The notes under the pieces: generated by a model
Told to the model about the DNA's origin: nothing
Seen by the model: only the letters and a program-made list of their open reading frames with translations
The model's database searches: none
Shown: positions 15,582-23,806 of the stretch, piece after piece
Layout of the letters: every line of letters starts with the position of its first letter
How positions within the stretch are numbered: the stretch's first letter is position 1
Translations under genes and position numbers: made by a program
Source: Kitasatospora sp. NA04385
GTDB taxonomy: Bacteria; Actinomycetota; Actinomycetes; Streptomycetales; Streptomycetaceae
DNA length: 64,000 nt
Direction of reading: 5' to 3'
NCBI RefSeq assembly: GCF_013364235.1
Contig: NZ_CP054919.1
Span: 3,942,701-4,006,700, forward strand

Positions 15582-16817
15582 TTGACCACACCTGCACCGC
15601 CCGTCAAACCAGACCCCGCCAGGCCCGGCGAGCTGCGGGCCAAAATCGCCCGCCTGCTGGCCGACCGGTCGGCGGACGCGCTCACCACCGGGCAGATATC
15701 CAAGGCGCTCGGCCACTCCAGCGGGGCCGTCGTGCAGGCGGTCGAGACCCTGGTGAAACGCGGTGAGGCCGACCGGGTCGGCGGGAAGCAGTACCGCGCG
15801 AACCCGCTGACCGCCGCTGCCGGGCAGAACCCGGTGATCAGCCCGCCGGGCACCCATTCCCCCCGCGCCGCCGCGGCCAAGGCCCGTACGACCGCACCCG
15901 CACCCGCACCCGCACCCGCACCCGCACCCGCACCCGCACCCGCACCCAAGCCTGGCGGCCCGATCCGCCGCCCGGGCGGCCAGCTCTACCACCCCCGAGA
16001 GCTGGCCGACCTGCCCGACGTCGAGGTGCTGGCCCGCCTGCGCGCCGCGGACGTGCCGGTGCTGCTCTACGGCCCCCCGGGCACCGGCAAGACCTCGCTG
16101 GTGGAGGCGGCCTTCCCCGACCTGATCACCGTCGCCGGCGACGGCGACACCACGGTCGGCGACCTGATCGGCGAGTACACGCAGGCCGACGGCGGAGGCT
16201 ACGTCTTCCAGTACGGCCCGCTGGTCACCGCGATGACCGAGGGCCGCGCCCTGCTGATCGACGATGCGTCCCTGATCTCACCCAAAGTGCTGGCCGCGCT
16301 CTACCCGGCGATGGACGGGCGCCGCCAGATCCAGGTCAAGGCCCACAAGGGCGAGACCATCCAGGCCAAGCAAGGCTTCTTCGTGCTGGCCGGCCACAAC
16401 CCCGGCGTCCACGGCGCGGTCCTGACGGACGCGCTGGCGTCCCGGTTCGCCGTGCAGGTCCAGGTCTCGACGGACTACGACCTCGCGCTGGCCCTGCGGA
16501 TCGACGCCCGAGTGGTCCGAGCCGCCCGGAGCCTGGCCCGCCAGGTCGAGGTCGGCGAACTGGGCTGGGCTCCCCAGTTGCGGGAGCTGATCAGCTACCA
16601 GAAGACGGAGGCCGTCCTCGGCACCAAGGCCGCGCTCGCGAACCTGGTCGGCATCGCGCCCCTCGAGGACCGCGACGCCGTCGCCGACGCCGTCACCAAG
16701 GCCACCGGCATCAAGCAGCTCTCCCCCCTCACCCTCGGCCAGCAGCTCTCCGCCACCGCCGCCGCTCAGCGTCCGCCGGTCAGCTCCGCACCCGCACCCC
16801 GGAGCCGCCAGCGATGA
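15582..16817 (+). CDS. MoxR-like AAA+ ATPase with N-terminal wHTH (411 aa)
   Basis: The N-terminal ~75 residues form a winged helix (ALTTGQISKALGHSSGAVVQ). An Ala-Pro repeat linker follows (about residues 104-122). The ATPase domain has Walker A GPPGTGKTS (about residue 164), Walker B ALLIDDASL, and an Arg-containing sensor region (LASRFAVQV). MoxR-type ATPases act with a vWA partner to remodel proteins, and the next gene is a vWA protein whose ATG overlaps this stop (ATGA at 16814). TTG 15582 lies nine bases after GGAGG. Target and function of this pair are unknown. Confidence 0.85.
   Translation: MTTPAPPVKPDPARPGELRAKIARLLADRSADALTTGQISKALGHSSGAVVQAVETLVKRGEADRVGGKQYRANPLTAAAGQNPVISPPGTHSPRAAAAKARTTAPAPAPAPAPAPAPAPAPKPGGPIRRPGGQLYHPRELADLPDVEVLARLRAADVPVLLYGPPGTGKTSLVEAAFPDLITVAGDGDTTVGDLIGEYTQADGGGYVFQYGPLVTAMTEGRALLIDDASLISPKVLAALYPAMDGRRQIQVKAHKGETIQAKQGFFVLAGHNPGVHGAVLTDALASRFAVQVQVSTDYDLALALRIDARVVRAARSLARQVEVGELGWAPQLRELISYQKTEAVLGTKAALANLVGIAPLEDRDAVADAVTKATGIKQLSPLTLGQQLSATAAAQRPPVSSAPAPRSRQR
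15894..15948 (+). repeat. Hexanucleotide (GCACCC)n microsatellite in the AAA gene
   Basis: About nine tandem GCACCC units encode an Ala-Pro linker between the winged helix and the ATPase domain. Because the unit is six bases, copy-number change keeps the frame and only alters linker length. Confidence 0.95.
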
Positions 16818-18616
16818 GCACCCATCACCACATCCAGCCCTCCACCACCACAGCTGGCGATGACGCCGACCTCGCGCGCTGGGACGACGACGGCGCCCTG
16901 CCCCGGCGACCCTCTGCTTCCCCGGCCGCGTGGCTGCGGGTGGGAGCCGAACTCGGCGACCGGCTGGTCGCCCTGTCCGGCCGTCAGGATCTGCTCGTCA
17001 CCTGCCGGCCGGGCACCCGCAGCGGCGCACCGGCCGCGTTCTCCCCCTGGCTGGGGGAGATCGAGTTCGACTCCGCCCTGTTCGACCCCCTCCAGCCCCA
17101 CGAGGTCCACCCGCGGATCGTGGGCGACGAGGACCGCTACCCCGCCGCCTGGGGCGTGTTCGTTCACGAGGCCGCCCACGCCGTCCACACCCGGTGGACG
17201 GAGCAGGCCGACGCGGAAGATCCCCGTGTCATCGAGGCCGCGCTCCTGCTGGAGGAGAGCCGCGCCGAGGGCGCCCACCTGGTCAGGCGTCCCACCGACC
17301 GCACGTACCTGCGCACCAGCGCCCGAACCCTGGTCGCGCCCGATATCGCCAACCCCACCCTCCAGGGCATCGCGCACGCCGCCGGCACCGCAGCCCTCAT
17401 CCTCGGCCGCCGGGACGCCGGCATCCTGGACGCCGGCGAGACCCAGGCCATGGCCAACCTGTGCAAGAAGGTCCTGGGCGCCGACCTGCTGGCCACCCTC
17501 ACCGGCATATGGACCGCCGCCCACCAGTGCGCCGACCACGACGCCGCCACCATGCTCGCGCACGCCCAGGACTGGTGCGCCGCCCTGGACAGCGCCGCCC
17601 CCACCCGGCCCGTGCCGGAGAACCTCGCCGACCTGCTCTCCAAAGCCGTGGGCGTCGTCATGGACCGCATGGACGCCAACGACGCCGCCGACCTCGCGGC
17701 ACAAGCCGCCGCGAACAACGCCATGGCCAAGCGGTCCAGCGCCCAGGCCAAGAACCGCACCCAGCAGGCCGCCCAGCGACGCCGGGCCGCCTCCACCGCC
17801 AAGTCGGTCTTCACCCCCAACGGCACCACCGTCAGCCCCCGCGGCGCACCGAGGCCGAGCAGCAACCCGATCACCGGCACCCGCAGGCCCACCACCGCCG
17901 AGCAGAGCGCCGCCGCCCGCCTGAGCCGCGCACTGCGAGCCGCGGCCTACCGCGAGCGAACCGAGGAGCGGACCACCAGCCCCACCCCGCCCGGCCGCCT
18001 CAACATGCGCGCCGCCCTCGCCCGCGACGCCCAACGCGCCGCCGGCGCGGTGCCCACCGCAGAGCCGTTCACCCAAACCCGCCGCCGCCACTCCCCCACC
18101 CCGCCGCTGCGGGTGGGGATCGCGGTCGACGTCTCCGGCTCCATGCGCGCCGCCTGCGCGCCCGTCGCCTCCGCCGCCTGGATCGTGGCCCGCGCAGCAA
18201 CCCTGACCGACCCCGACTCCCGCACCGCCACCATCGCCTACGACCAGAACCTGACCGCCCTGACCCGCCCCACCCACCGGGCACCGGAGCGCGTGACGAC
18301 ATTCAACGCCAACGGCGGCGCCCACAACCTCCACGCCGCCATCGACGCACTCGACCACGGCCTCGACCTCAGCCGCCCCGGCACCGGCCGCCTCCTGGTG
18401 ATCGTCACCGACGCCCACTACGACCCCGACGAAACAGCCCCGGCCGTCACCCGCATCAAACGCCTCACCTCCGCCGGCTGCGCCGTACTCCAACTCACCC
18501 TCACCGCCGGATCCCGGCACCTACCCGGAACCACCCTGCTCCACCTGCCACGACCCTCCAGCGCCCCCGCCGCCATCGCCCAGGCCGCCACCGACGCCAT
18601 CCGCAGAACACGCTGA
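16814..18616 (+). CDS. vWA-domain protein with HEAAH metallopeptidase-like motif (600 aa)
   Basis: The C-terminal vWA domain has a MIDAS motif DVSGSMRAA (about residue 439), with later Thr and Asp (LLVIVTDAHYDPDE) expected to complete the metal site. About residue 118 is FVHEAAHAVHTRW, an HExxH zinc-peptidase signature, followed ~37 residues on by LLLEESRAEGAHL, which could supply the third ligand. The middle is long, helical and Arg-rich. vWA proteins of this layout work with a MoxR-type ATPase, and the gene overlaps the ATPase stop by four bases. Whether the N-terminal half is an active protease is inference from the motif. Related vWA-MoxR modules have been proposed as conflict systems. 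Confidence 0.8.
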   Translation: MSTHHHIQPSTTTAGDDADLARWDDDGALPRRPSASPAAWLRVGAELGDRLVALSGRQDLLVTCRPGTRSGAPAAFSPWLGEIEFDSALFDPLQPHEVHPRIVGDEDRYPAAWGVFVHEAAHAVHTRWTEQADAEDPRVIEAALLLEESRAEGAHLVRRPTDRTYLRTSARTLVAPDIANPTLQGIAHAAGTAALILGRRDAGILDAGETQAMANLCKKVLGADLLATLTGIWTAAHQCADHDAATMLAHAQDWCAALDSAAPTRPVPENLADLLSKAVGVVMDRMDANDAADLAAQAAANNAMAKRSSAQAKNRTQQAAQRRRAASTAKSVFTPNGTTVSPRGAPRPSSNPITGTRRPTTAEQSAAARLSRALRAAAYRERTEERTTSPTPPGRLNMRAALARDAQRAAGAVPTAEPFTQTRRRHSPTPPLRVGIAVDVSGSMRAACAPVASAAWIVARAATLTDPDSRTATIAYDQNLTALTRPTHRAPERVTTFNANGGAHNLHAAIDALDHGLDLSRPGTGRLLVIVTDAHYDPDETAPAVTRIKRLTSAGCAVLQLTLTAGSRHLPGTTLLHLPRPSSAPAAIAQAATDAIRRTR

Positions 18617-18645
18617 CGGGCTGGTACGCGACTGCCCTGAGGTGT

Positions 18646-18662
18646 CCCGGGCTCGGCCCGGG
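18646..18662 (+). terminator. Hairpin after the vWA gene
   Basis: A 7-bp perfect stem CCCGGGC / GCCCGGG with a 3-base TCG loop, 30 bases after the vWA stop. There is no U-tract, as is usual for terminators in high-GC actinomycetes. Confidence 0.5.
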
Positions 18663-18808
18663 TCGTCAAGGTCTCCACTATGGTCGCCATGATCCGCAGT
18701 CGGGGCGCCAGCACCGCACGAGGCGGTACGGCACAGGCTGGAGACCCTGTCGATCACCCTGGGTGCGGGGTTCGGTCGGGTCAGCGAACCTCACCCAGCT
18801 GGTCACTC

Positions 18809-19270
18809 TCAGACGGTGGCATCGGGATGGAAGTAGCGCTGCTGGTGCAACTCTTCGCCGCGCCGGGCGGTGCCGATGCACGCCAGGAAAAGTCGCCAGC
18901 CGTCCACCGCGTCGATCGTCACCCCGTAGCCGACGGCCGGCGGGGTGGGCTCGGTGCTGTAGCGCTTGGCACGCACGAAGTGCTCCTCGGTGTCACCGGC
19001 CTTCGCGGCAGTCAGTAGGGCCTGCTCGATCTCCGCCGTCGCCGCCTTCCCACCAGGCAGATCGGGGGCCGGCTGCTCGGCCAGGCGCTCGCCGGGCTCG
19101 GCGCTGGGCGCGGTGTTCGACGCCCCGGTGATCGTCCAGTAGACGGTGCCCGCTCCAGCGGCGGTAACGGCAAGCCCATACGGACGGCCAGGCCAGGGAA
19201 CGGCCGCCTCGATTCCGGGCATGGACGGAAGGTGGTTGATCAGCAAACTGCGCAGCTCAGCTGGGGTCAC
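18809..19270 (-). CDS. Hypothetical protein (153 aa)
   Basis: Not recognised. A compact alpha/beta protein beginning TPAELRSLLINHLP, with GAGTVYWTITGASN in the middle and VDGWRLFLACIGTARRGEEL near the end. The start is taken at GTG 19270, because upstream the frame runs into Ser/Arg-rich non-coding-like sequence. The ribosome site is weak. It lies 30 codons or more from the PIN gene on the same strand (gap 19271-19505), so co-transcription is possible. Confidence 0.5.
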   Translation of the reverse strand: MTPAELRSLLINHLPSMPGIEAAVPWPGRPYGLAVTAAGAGTVYWTITGASNTAPSAEPGERLAEQPAPDLPGGKAATAEIEQALLTAAKAGDTEEHFVRAKRYSTEPTPPAVGYGVTIDAVDGWRLFLACIGTARRGEELHQQRYFHPDATV

Positions 19271-19505
19271 TGCCGGATCGTATCTGCGCCCTGCCGCAGA
19301 TGATGCTGCAAGGTGCGGCGCGGCTCGGCCAATTGGATCTGGTCCTGGGGGCGAAGACAACTTCCTCCCCAGGGCAGGCGCCCGACCTGGTGAAGGGTAA
19401 AACTGCACTTCAGGAAGGGCTTTGCGGATGCTGGCCAGTTCGCCAAGGTTGCCGAACCCGTGGGTCGTATCGGTCGGTCCTTGACGCTCTGAACAGGCAG
19501 CAGGA

Positions 19506-20510
19506 TCAGGGGCGACCGAGCCGTCCGACCTGCCAGTGCCCGCGGTCGACCTCCACGAACATCTCGTGCGCGGTGAGCACGTCCAGGACCGAGGCCATCC
19601 GCGCGGTGTGTCCGGTGCCGGGCACAACTTCGCCCAGGCGCTCGACGATCGCGGTGCGGGTCATCGGTCTCCGGGAGCCGACCAGGGTCCGGGCGACCTG
19701 GTGCAGCACCGTGTCGCCGGGGGTGCCCAGCTCGGCCTGCTGCCACAGGTCCTCCCCGCGGGTGTGCCGCTCCGCCAGCCCGGCCACCTTGGTCGAGAAG
19801 CGGCTCAGCAGCATGGGCAGCACCGGCTGCCGCTGGGAGCGCTCGGCCGGCCGGGGGTGGGTCTTGCGCCACCAGTACAGGGCTCCGGCCGCCGCCGCGC
19901 CGGTCAGCGCCGTCGCGGCCAGCCGCTTGGGCGCCATGGTGACCTCGATGCCCACACGCACTGCGAGAACCATCGCTGACTCGATCTTGTTCTCCAGGTC
20001 GGCCATGTCGCCTTCGGTCACGCCTACGTCTCCCAAAGCCTTGCGCAGGGCGATCCAGTCGCCGGCGGCGAGTCCGCTGGCGAGCAGGTCCGCGTCGGTG
20101 CCGATGAGCACCACCGGGGCGATCACGGCGGCGAGCTGCAGCATCGGCACGTCGGAGGCGTCGCGGGTGGCGAGGACCTGGGCGTGCGGGGTCATCGGCA
20201 GGCCGTCGGCCTTGACGACGTACAGGACGGGCGCGTACCGGGAGTTCCACAGCTGCAGCGCCCGCTCCAGGTCGAACCGGCCCCCTTCGCGGTGCCGGTC
20301 GGCGAGCACCCGCGGTACCTCCTTCCACACGTGCTCCGGGATCAGGCACCGCACCGTCCCTGCCCGGGCTCCGGCGACGAACGAGGACGGCGCCTTGCGC
20401 CTGGTCGCCGCGATGATGTCCGTGGTCAACACGGAGGTGTCCAGCAGGGCGCGGCGCAGCGAGTCGCGCCGGTACAGGGTGCGCCGACCGGGTGGCACCA
20501 GATCGTTCAT
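19506..20510 (-). CDS. PIN-domain protein with transmembrane helix (334 aa)
   Basis: The N-terminal half resembles a PIN nuclease: an early Asp in RALLDTSVLTTDIIAATRR, a central helical part, then ATRDASDVPMLQLAA and APVVLIGTDADLLA with the late acidic residues. A hydrophobic stretch follows (KRLAATALTGAAAAGALYW, about residues 215-233), then a C-terminal winged-helix-like region (TRTAIVERLGEVVPG, MASVLDVLTAHEMF). PIN domains cut RNA, often as toxins, but here the membrane anchor and long C-terminus differ from VapC. ATG 20510 begins MNDLVPPGRR. Longer readings run into low-complexity sequence. No antitoxin gene is visible next to it. Confidence 0.6.
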   Translation of the reverse strand: MNDLVPPGRRTLYRRDSLRRALLDTSVLTTDIIAATRRKAPSSFVAGARAGTVRCLIPEHVWKEVPRVLADRHREGGRFDLERALQLWNSRYAPVLYVVKADGLPMTPHAQVLATRDASDVPMLQLAAVIAPVVLIGTDADLLASGLAAGDWIALRKALGDVGVTEGDMADLENKIESAMVLAVRVGIEVTMAPKRLAATALTGAAAAGALYWWRKTHPRPAERSQRQPVLPMLLSRFSTKVAGLAERHTRGEDLWQQAELGTPGDTVLHQVARTLVGSRRPMTRTAIVERLGEVVPGTGHTARMASVLDVLTAHEMFVEVDRGHWQVGRLGRP

Positions 20511-20568
20511 CTGCGCATCGTAGTGCGGGAGTTGATCAGTAGGCAGGGGATTTCGGAGAGAGTGGACA

Positions 20569-20718
20569 CTGCTTGAAATCCCCGATACGTCCGAAGTCCG
20601 CTCGGTCCTCAGCCGGGAGTTCTCGCTGGACGGCACCATCCATCTGGCGGTCAGGCTGGTGGAGTCCGATCCCGCGCTGGCCACCCCGCGCACCAACGGG
20701 CATCACCCGATCGGGTGA
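20569..20718 (+). CDS. Possible small protein (49 aa, CTG start) or gene remnant
   Basis: GGAGAG (20555-20560) is eight bases before CTG 20569, which opens LLEIPDTSEVRSVLSREF and continues to TGA 20716-20718 with normal protein-like composition (DGTIHLAVRLVESD). No canonical start is available. It is divergent from the PIN gene. It could be a small DNA-binding or antitoxin-like protein or a truncated fragment; nothing decides between these. Confidence 0.3.
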   Translation: MLEIPDTSEVRSVLSREFSLDGTIHLAVRLVESDPALATPRTNGHHPIG

Positions 20719-20769
20719 AGATCTCGGCCTCTCCCGTGCCACCGCCCTGGCGACACTAGATTCGGATAT

Positions 20770-21450
20770 ATGAGACCCATTGAGCTGCCCAAGGTCGAGT
20801 CCGACCTGTCCAGCTCCATGGCTCTGGCCGCTCTACCGGCATCCGCCAGCCGGGCACGGCTACGGCATCTCCGGTCGACGAACCTGAGGCGGCACCTGGC
20901 ACTGATCGACGATCGCGTCGTGAAGCAGGCCAAGATCCTCCGGTCAAGCCCGCACGCCAGGTCTCACGGTGCGGACGGTGCCGCAGAGATCGGTATCGCT
21001 ACCGGCGCCATCAAGATCTGTATAGCTTCATACGCCCTGGAACACTGGCTCCAGGAGATGCTCCAGCAGGGAAATGACCTCCGCGGCGGCTCGTCCGCCG
21101 TCATGGATGCCTATCTCCTGCCCGCTTCCCACACCCGCCGGCCGACCAGCGAGCCCGTCGATTTCGTACCGGTCATCCCGACGGGCCAGGTGGTCGTGCT
21201 GCTCGAAAAGTGGCGATGGGGGCACGCTCAGTCCCTCACCGCGCGGCAACTTGCTTCTGCAAGTTGGCTCTTGCTTCCCAGTGTCATTGTCAAGATTGCG
21301 ATTGCGTCTCCCCTGCCGGTCTGTGGATGGGAGACGGAGCCACTGACGATGGCCTGCGGGGTGACGAGACTGACGACGCCGCTGGTTCCCCGGCCGCCCT
21401 CGGCCAGTGCTGCCCGGCATCTCGGGCAGCAGCTGGCCCTGGCCGCCTGA
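20770..21450 (+). CDS. Hypothetical protein (226 aa)
   Basis: Not recognised. The N-terminal 90 residues are helical and basic (ASRARLRHLRSTNLRRHLAL). The middle has ASYALEHWLQEMLQQGNDL. A hydrophobic patch LASASWLLLPSVIVKIAIAS (about residues 162-181) could be a membrane segment. ATG 20770 lies only about ten bases after a TAGATT element that could be a -10 box, so a leaderless transcript is possible. Local GC content is lower than in flanking genes, which suggests acquired DNA. Confidence 0.45.
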   Translation: MRPIELPKVESDLSSSMALAALPASASRARLRHLRSTNLRRHLALIDDRVVKQAKILRSSPHARSHGADGAAEIGIATGAIKICIASYALEHWLQEMLQQGNDLRGGSSAVMDAYLLPASHTRRPTSEPVDFVPVIPTGQVVVLLEKWRWGHAQSLTARQLASASWLLLPSVIVKIAIASPLPVCGWETEPLTMACGVTRLTTPLVPRPPSASAARHLGQQLALAA

Positions 21451-21507
21451 TCAGGACCACCCCCTCCGACCACAAGCGGAGACCCTTCTTCCTGATCGGA
21501 ACCTCTG

Positions 21508-21810
21508 GTGTCCTTCTTCAAGTCGCTCGGCGAGGAGACCCTCGTCAAGCTGGTCGCCCTCATGCTCGTGGGCGGCCTCGACATCTGGCTGCAGTTCCTG
21601 CTCCACCACCGACAGCAGCACCGTTCGAGCCCCGGTTCACTGCGCCAGGCCAGCTCCCGGACCGGTAGGCACGACCAACTCCACCGCATCTACCAGCGGC
21701 GGCAGCGCCCCACTTCTCGGCGTGGCCCGACCGCCCGCAAGGTGGAGAAGTCCCGCCGTCCGATGCGGCGGCGGCCGGCCCGGCGCGGCCCTGGTACCCG
21801 GCACGGCTGA
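21508..21810 (+). CDS. Small membrane protein with basic tail (100 aa)
   Basis: GTG 21508 opens MSFFKSLGEETLVKL, followed by a single hydrophobic helix (VALMLVGGLDIWLQFLL, about residues 15-32) and a strongly basic, Arg/Gln-rich cytoplasmic-type tail (RIYQRRQRPTSRRG). The ribosome site is weak. No family is recognised. A strong terminator hairpin starts eight bases after the stop, which supports this being a real transcribed gene. Confidence 0.5.
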   Translation: MSFFKSLGEETLVKLVALMLVGGLDIWLQFLLHHRQQHRSSPGSLRQASSRTGRHDQLHRIYQRRQRPTSRRGPTARKVEKSRRPMRRRPARRGPGTRHG

Positions 21811-21817
21811 GTCCATG

Positions 21818-21869
21818 AACGCTCCGGGGCTGCTGCAGGGGGCCGTTCCCACACCAGCCCCGGAGCGTT
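21818..21869 (+). terminator. 15-bp perfect hairpin, probably bidirectional terminator
   Basis: AACGCTCCGGGGCTG (21818-21832) pairs perfectly with 21855-21869 across a 22-base loop. It follows the small membrane-protein gene and faces the convergent methyltransferase gene ending at 22010. Confidence 0.75.
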
Positions 21870-22009
21870 GACCACGTCATCGGCACCGCCGACGCTGCGC
21901 CTTCTCCAGCACACACCAGCAGCCGGACGCCCCTCGGCGCATTCGTCCGAACCAGTCCTCCGGGGCTTGAACAACGGGGCCCCGCAGGTGGCAGACTCGT
22001 CGTGAGGGT

Positions 22010-22825
22010 TCAGGGGCGGATGGCGACCGCTCCGTAGCAGGAGGCTTCGATGTCGGTAACGGGCTCGATGTCGGTGTCGGACTCCGGGTTCCAGCGGGGC
22101 GTTGCCGCGACTCCCGGCTCCAGGAGGTCCCAGCCGGTGAAGAACTCGGCGAACTCGGCACGGGTGCGGGCCACGACGGGCGTTCCGGCCGCGGTGTAGA
22201 CCTGGATGACGCGGGCGGTCTCCTCCGGCGCGAAGTCCTGGGTGAGGTGGCTGATCACCAGCGCGGAGCCGCTGGGCAACTCGGCCTTGAAGCCCTCGGC
22301 GATCTGGCGCGCCTCATCGGGGACGAAGTGCAGCAGTGCGTTCATCGACAGCGCGATCGGGCGGCTGAAGTCGAGGGTACGAGCGGCGGCTTCCAACAGA
22401 AAGGCGGGATCCCGGACATCCGCCTGGACATAGGAGGTGACACCCTGCTCGGTGCCGTGCAACAGCGCCTTGGCGTGCAGCAGGACGATCGGGTCGTTGT
22501 CGGCGTAGACGACAGCAGCGTCCGGCGCGACCTGCTGCGCGACCTCGTGCAAGTTCGGCGACGTCGGGATGCCGGTACCGACGTCCAAGAACTGCCGGAT
22601 ACCGGAACGGGCCAGTATCCGCGTCGAGCGGCGCATGAAGGCCCGGTTGGCACGGGCGGCGGAACGCGCGAAGGGGAACACCGCGAGGGCCTGCCCAGCC
22701 GCCTCGCGATCTGCGGGGAAGTTGGTGGTGCCGCCCAGGTAGAAGTCGTACATGCGCGCCGAGTGCGGGCGGTGGATGTCAAGCTTGACCTCGACGTCAT
22801 CGGCCTGAGCGCTTGCGTCTGCCAT
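22010..22825 (-). CDS. S-adenosyl methyltransferase, DUF574/PF04672 type (271 aa)
   Basis: Typical actinomycete family sequence: DIHRPHSARMYDFYLGGTTN at the N-terminus, then QFLDVGTGIPTSPNLHEVAQ (AdoMet motif I) and VVYADNDPIVLLHAKALL. Next are ADVRDP, the segment RPIALSMNALLHFVPDE, and VISHLTQDFAP. Family members are numerous in Streptomyces, fold as class I methyltransferases, and mostly have unknown substrates. ATG 22825 follows GGGGAG closely. The long intergenic region upstream (22826-23248) should hold its promoter. Confidence 0.9.
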   Translation of the reverse strand: MADASAQADDVEVKLDIHRPHSARMYDFYLGGTTNFPADREAAGQALAVFPFARSAARANRAFMRRSTRILARSGIRQFLDVGTGIPTSPNLHEVAQQVAPDAAVVYADNDPIVLLHAKALLHGTEQGVTSYVQADVRDPAFLLEAAARTLDFSRPIALSMNALLHFVPDEARQIAEGFKAELPSGSALVISHLTQDFAPEETARVIQVYTAAGTPVVARTRAEFAEFFTGWDLLEPGVAATPRWNPESDTDIEPVTDIEASCYGAVAIRP

Positions 22826-23248
22826 GAACTCCCCCAGAAAGTCCGCTAGTTCGCCGTACACCGGGCAGGTCGAACCGCAACCTACGCCGCCGTGGCGAAC
22901 GGTGGCGAACCCTGGCGCGACCCCCACCCCACTATGCCCATACCTGTGAACAGGCAATCAAGAGCCGCGCAGCACGTCCCCGAGAAGCACCTGGCGACCC
23001 GGTCAGCCCCGGTCGCCAGTTGATCATTCTCGGTCGCCATCCGAGAAAAGTAGGCTTTTCATTTATCAGCACTTATTTCCGGCCCTGAAATTCTGTGCAG
23101 CGATTTAACATCTGGGCCCTTATTGCGACTTAATGTTCTTATGCGGGACGCCAGTTCCCGCTGTGACCGCCGACCGGCCCCGGGGCTCCCGGTGCCGGCG
23201 GCCCGCTGGGGTGGCGACCGAACAGGCGCCGCCGGGGAGGAATGGAAC
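22826..23248. promoter_or_regulatory. Divergent intergenic region with 9-bp inverted repeat
   Basis: This 423-base gap separates the methyltransferase gene from the divergent sigma-like gene. It contains two direct TGGCGAAC copies (around 22893-22909), a perfect inverted repeat CTGGCGACC (22991-22999) / GGTCGCCAG (23011-23019), and another GGTCGCCA half-site just after it. An unusually AT-rich stretch follows (about 23040-23150). The repeated GGTCGCCA/TGGCGACC half-sites look like an operator cluster; the AT-rich part is a likely promoter. No gene is seen in it. Confidence 0.5.
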
Positions 23249-23806
23249 GTGAACGAGAGCGACTGGGCGGTAGGAGACCGGAGCCGCCTGACGTTCGACG
23301 CGTTCTGCGAGTCGCGCACCAAGGCGTGGGCCGGGTTCGCCAGGGCACAGCTGCGTGACGAAGAGGCCGCTGCCAAGGCGCTGTCGGCCGTGCGGAAGCG
23401 CGTGTGGCAGGAGTGGCCGCGCATCCTGCGTGAGCAGATCCCCGCCTTCCACGCCTGGACGATCCTCAAGGAGGAGATCGGCGCGGCCTTGGCCGAGATG
23501 CTCCTGACCGGCCGTCCGCTGCCCACCCGGGAGTCCGTCCCGAGCTGGGTCTACGCCGTGAAGTCCGCCGCCGAGCGGGCACAGGACCTCATGACCGAGG
23601 GCAGCCACCAGCAGCTGTACGCCGCGCTGCGAAGGCTGCCGGAACGGCGCCGCGATGTGATCGTGCTGCGCTACCTGCTCGACCTGCCGGACGCCCAGAT
23701 CGCCGACTACCTCGGGACGGGCGAGGTGAACGTCCGCTCCACCGCCTCCCAGGCCCTCGACCGCCTGGCCGTGGCGCTCGGCGGCACGCGGGGAGAGCGC
23801 CAATGA
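23249..23806 (+). CDS. Sigma-70-family-like protein (185 aa)
   Basis: The C-terminal part is a sigma region 4-type helix-turn-helix: ALRRLPERRRDVIVLRYLLD, then LPDAQIADYLGTGEVNVRST, ending with a helix. The N-terminal part (FDAFCESRTKAWAGFARAQL) corresponds to a degenerate region 2. Such short proteins may be ECF-like sigma factors or DNA-binding regulators. GTG 23249 has GGGGAGG eight bases upstream. The stop overlaps the ATG of the next gene (ATGA at 23803), so the two are coupled. No anti-sigma factor with a membrane helix is present. Confidence 0.75.
   Translation: MNESDWAVGDRSRLTFDAFCESRTKAWAGFARAQLRDEEAAAKALSAVRKRVWQEWPRILREQIPAFHAWTILKEEIGAALAEMLLTGRPLPTRESVPSWVYAVKSAAERAQDLMTEGSHQQLYAALRRLPERRRDVIVLRYLLDLPDAQIADYLGTGEVNVRSTASQALDRLAVALGGTRGERQ

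Noticed and set aside
18663..18808. Possible RNA gene in the gap after the vWA gene
   Set aside because: No cloverleaf or conserved RNA structure could be folded by eye; only the short GC hairpin at 18646-18662 stands out.
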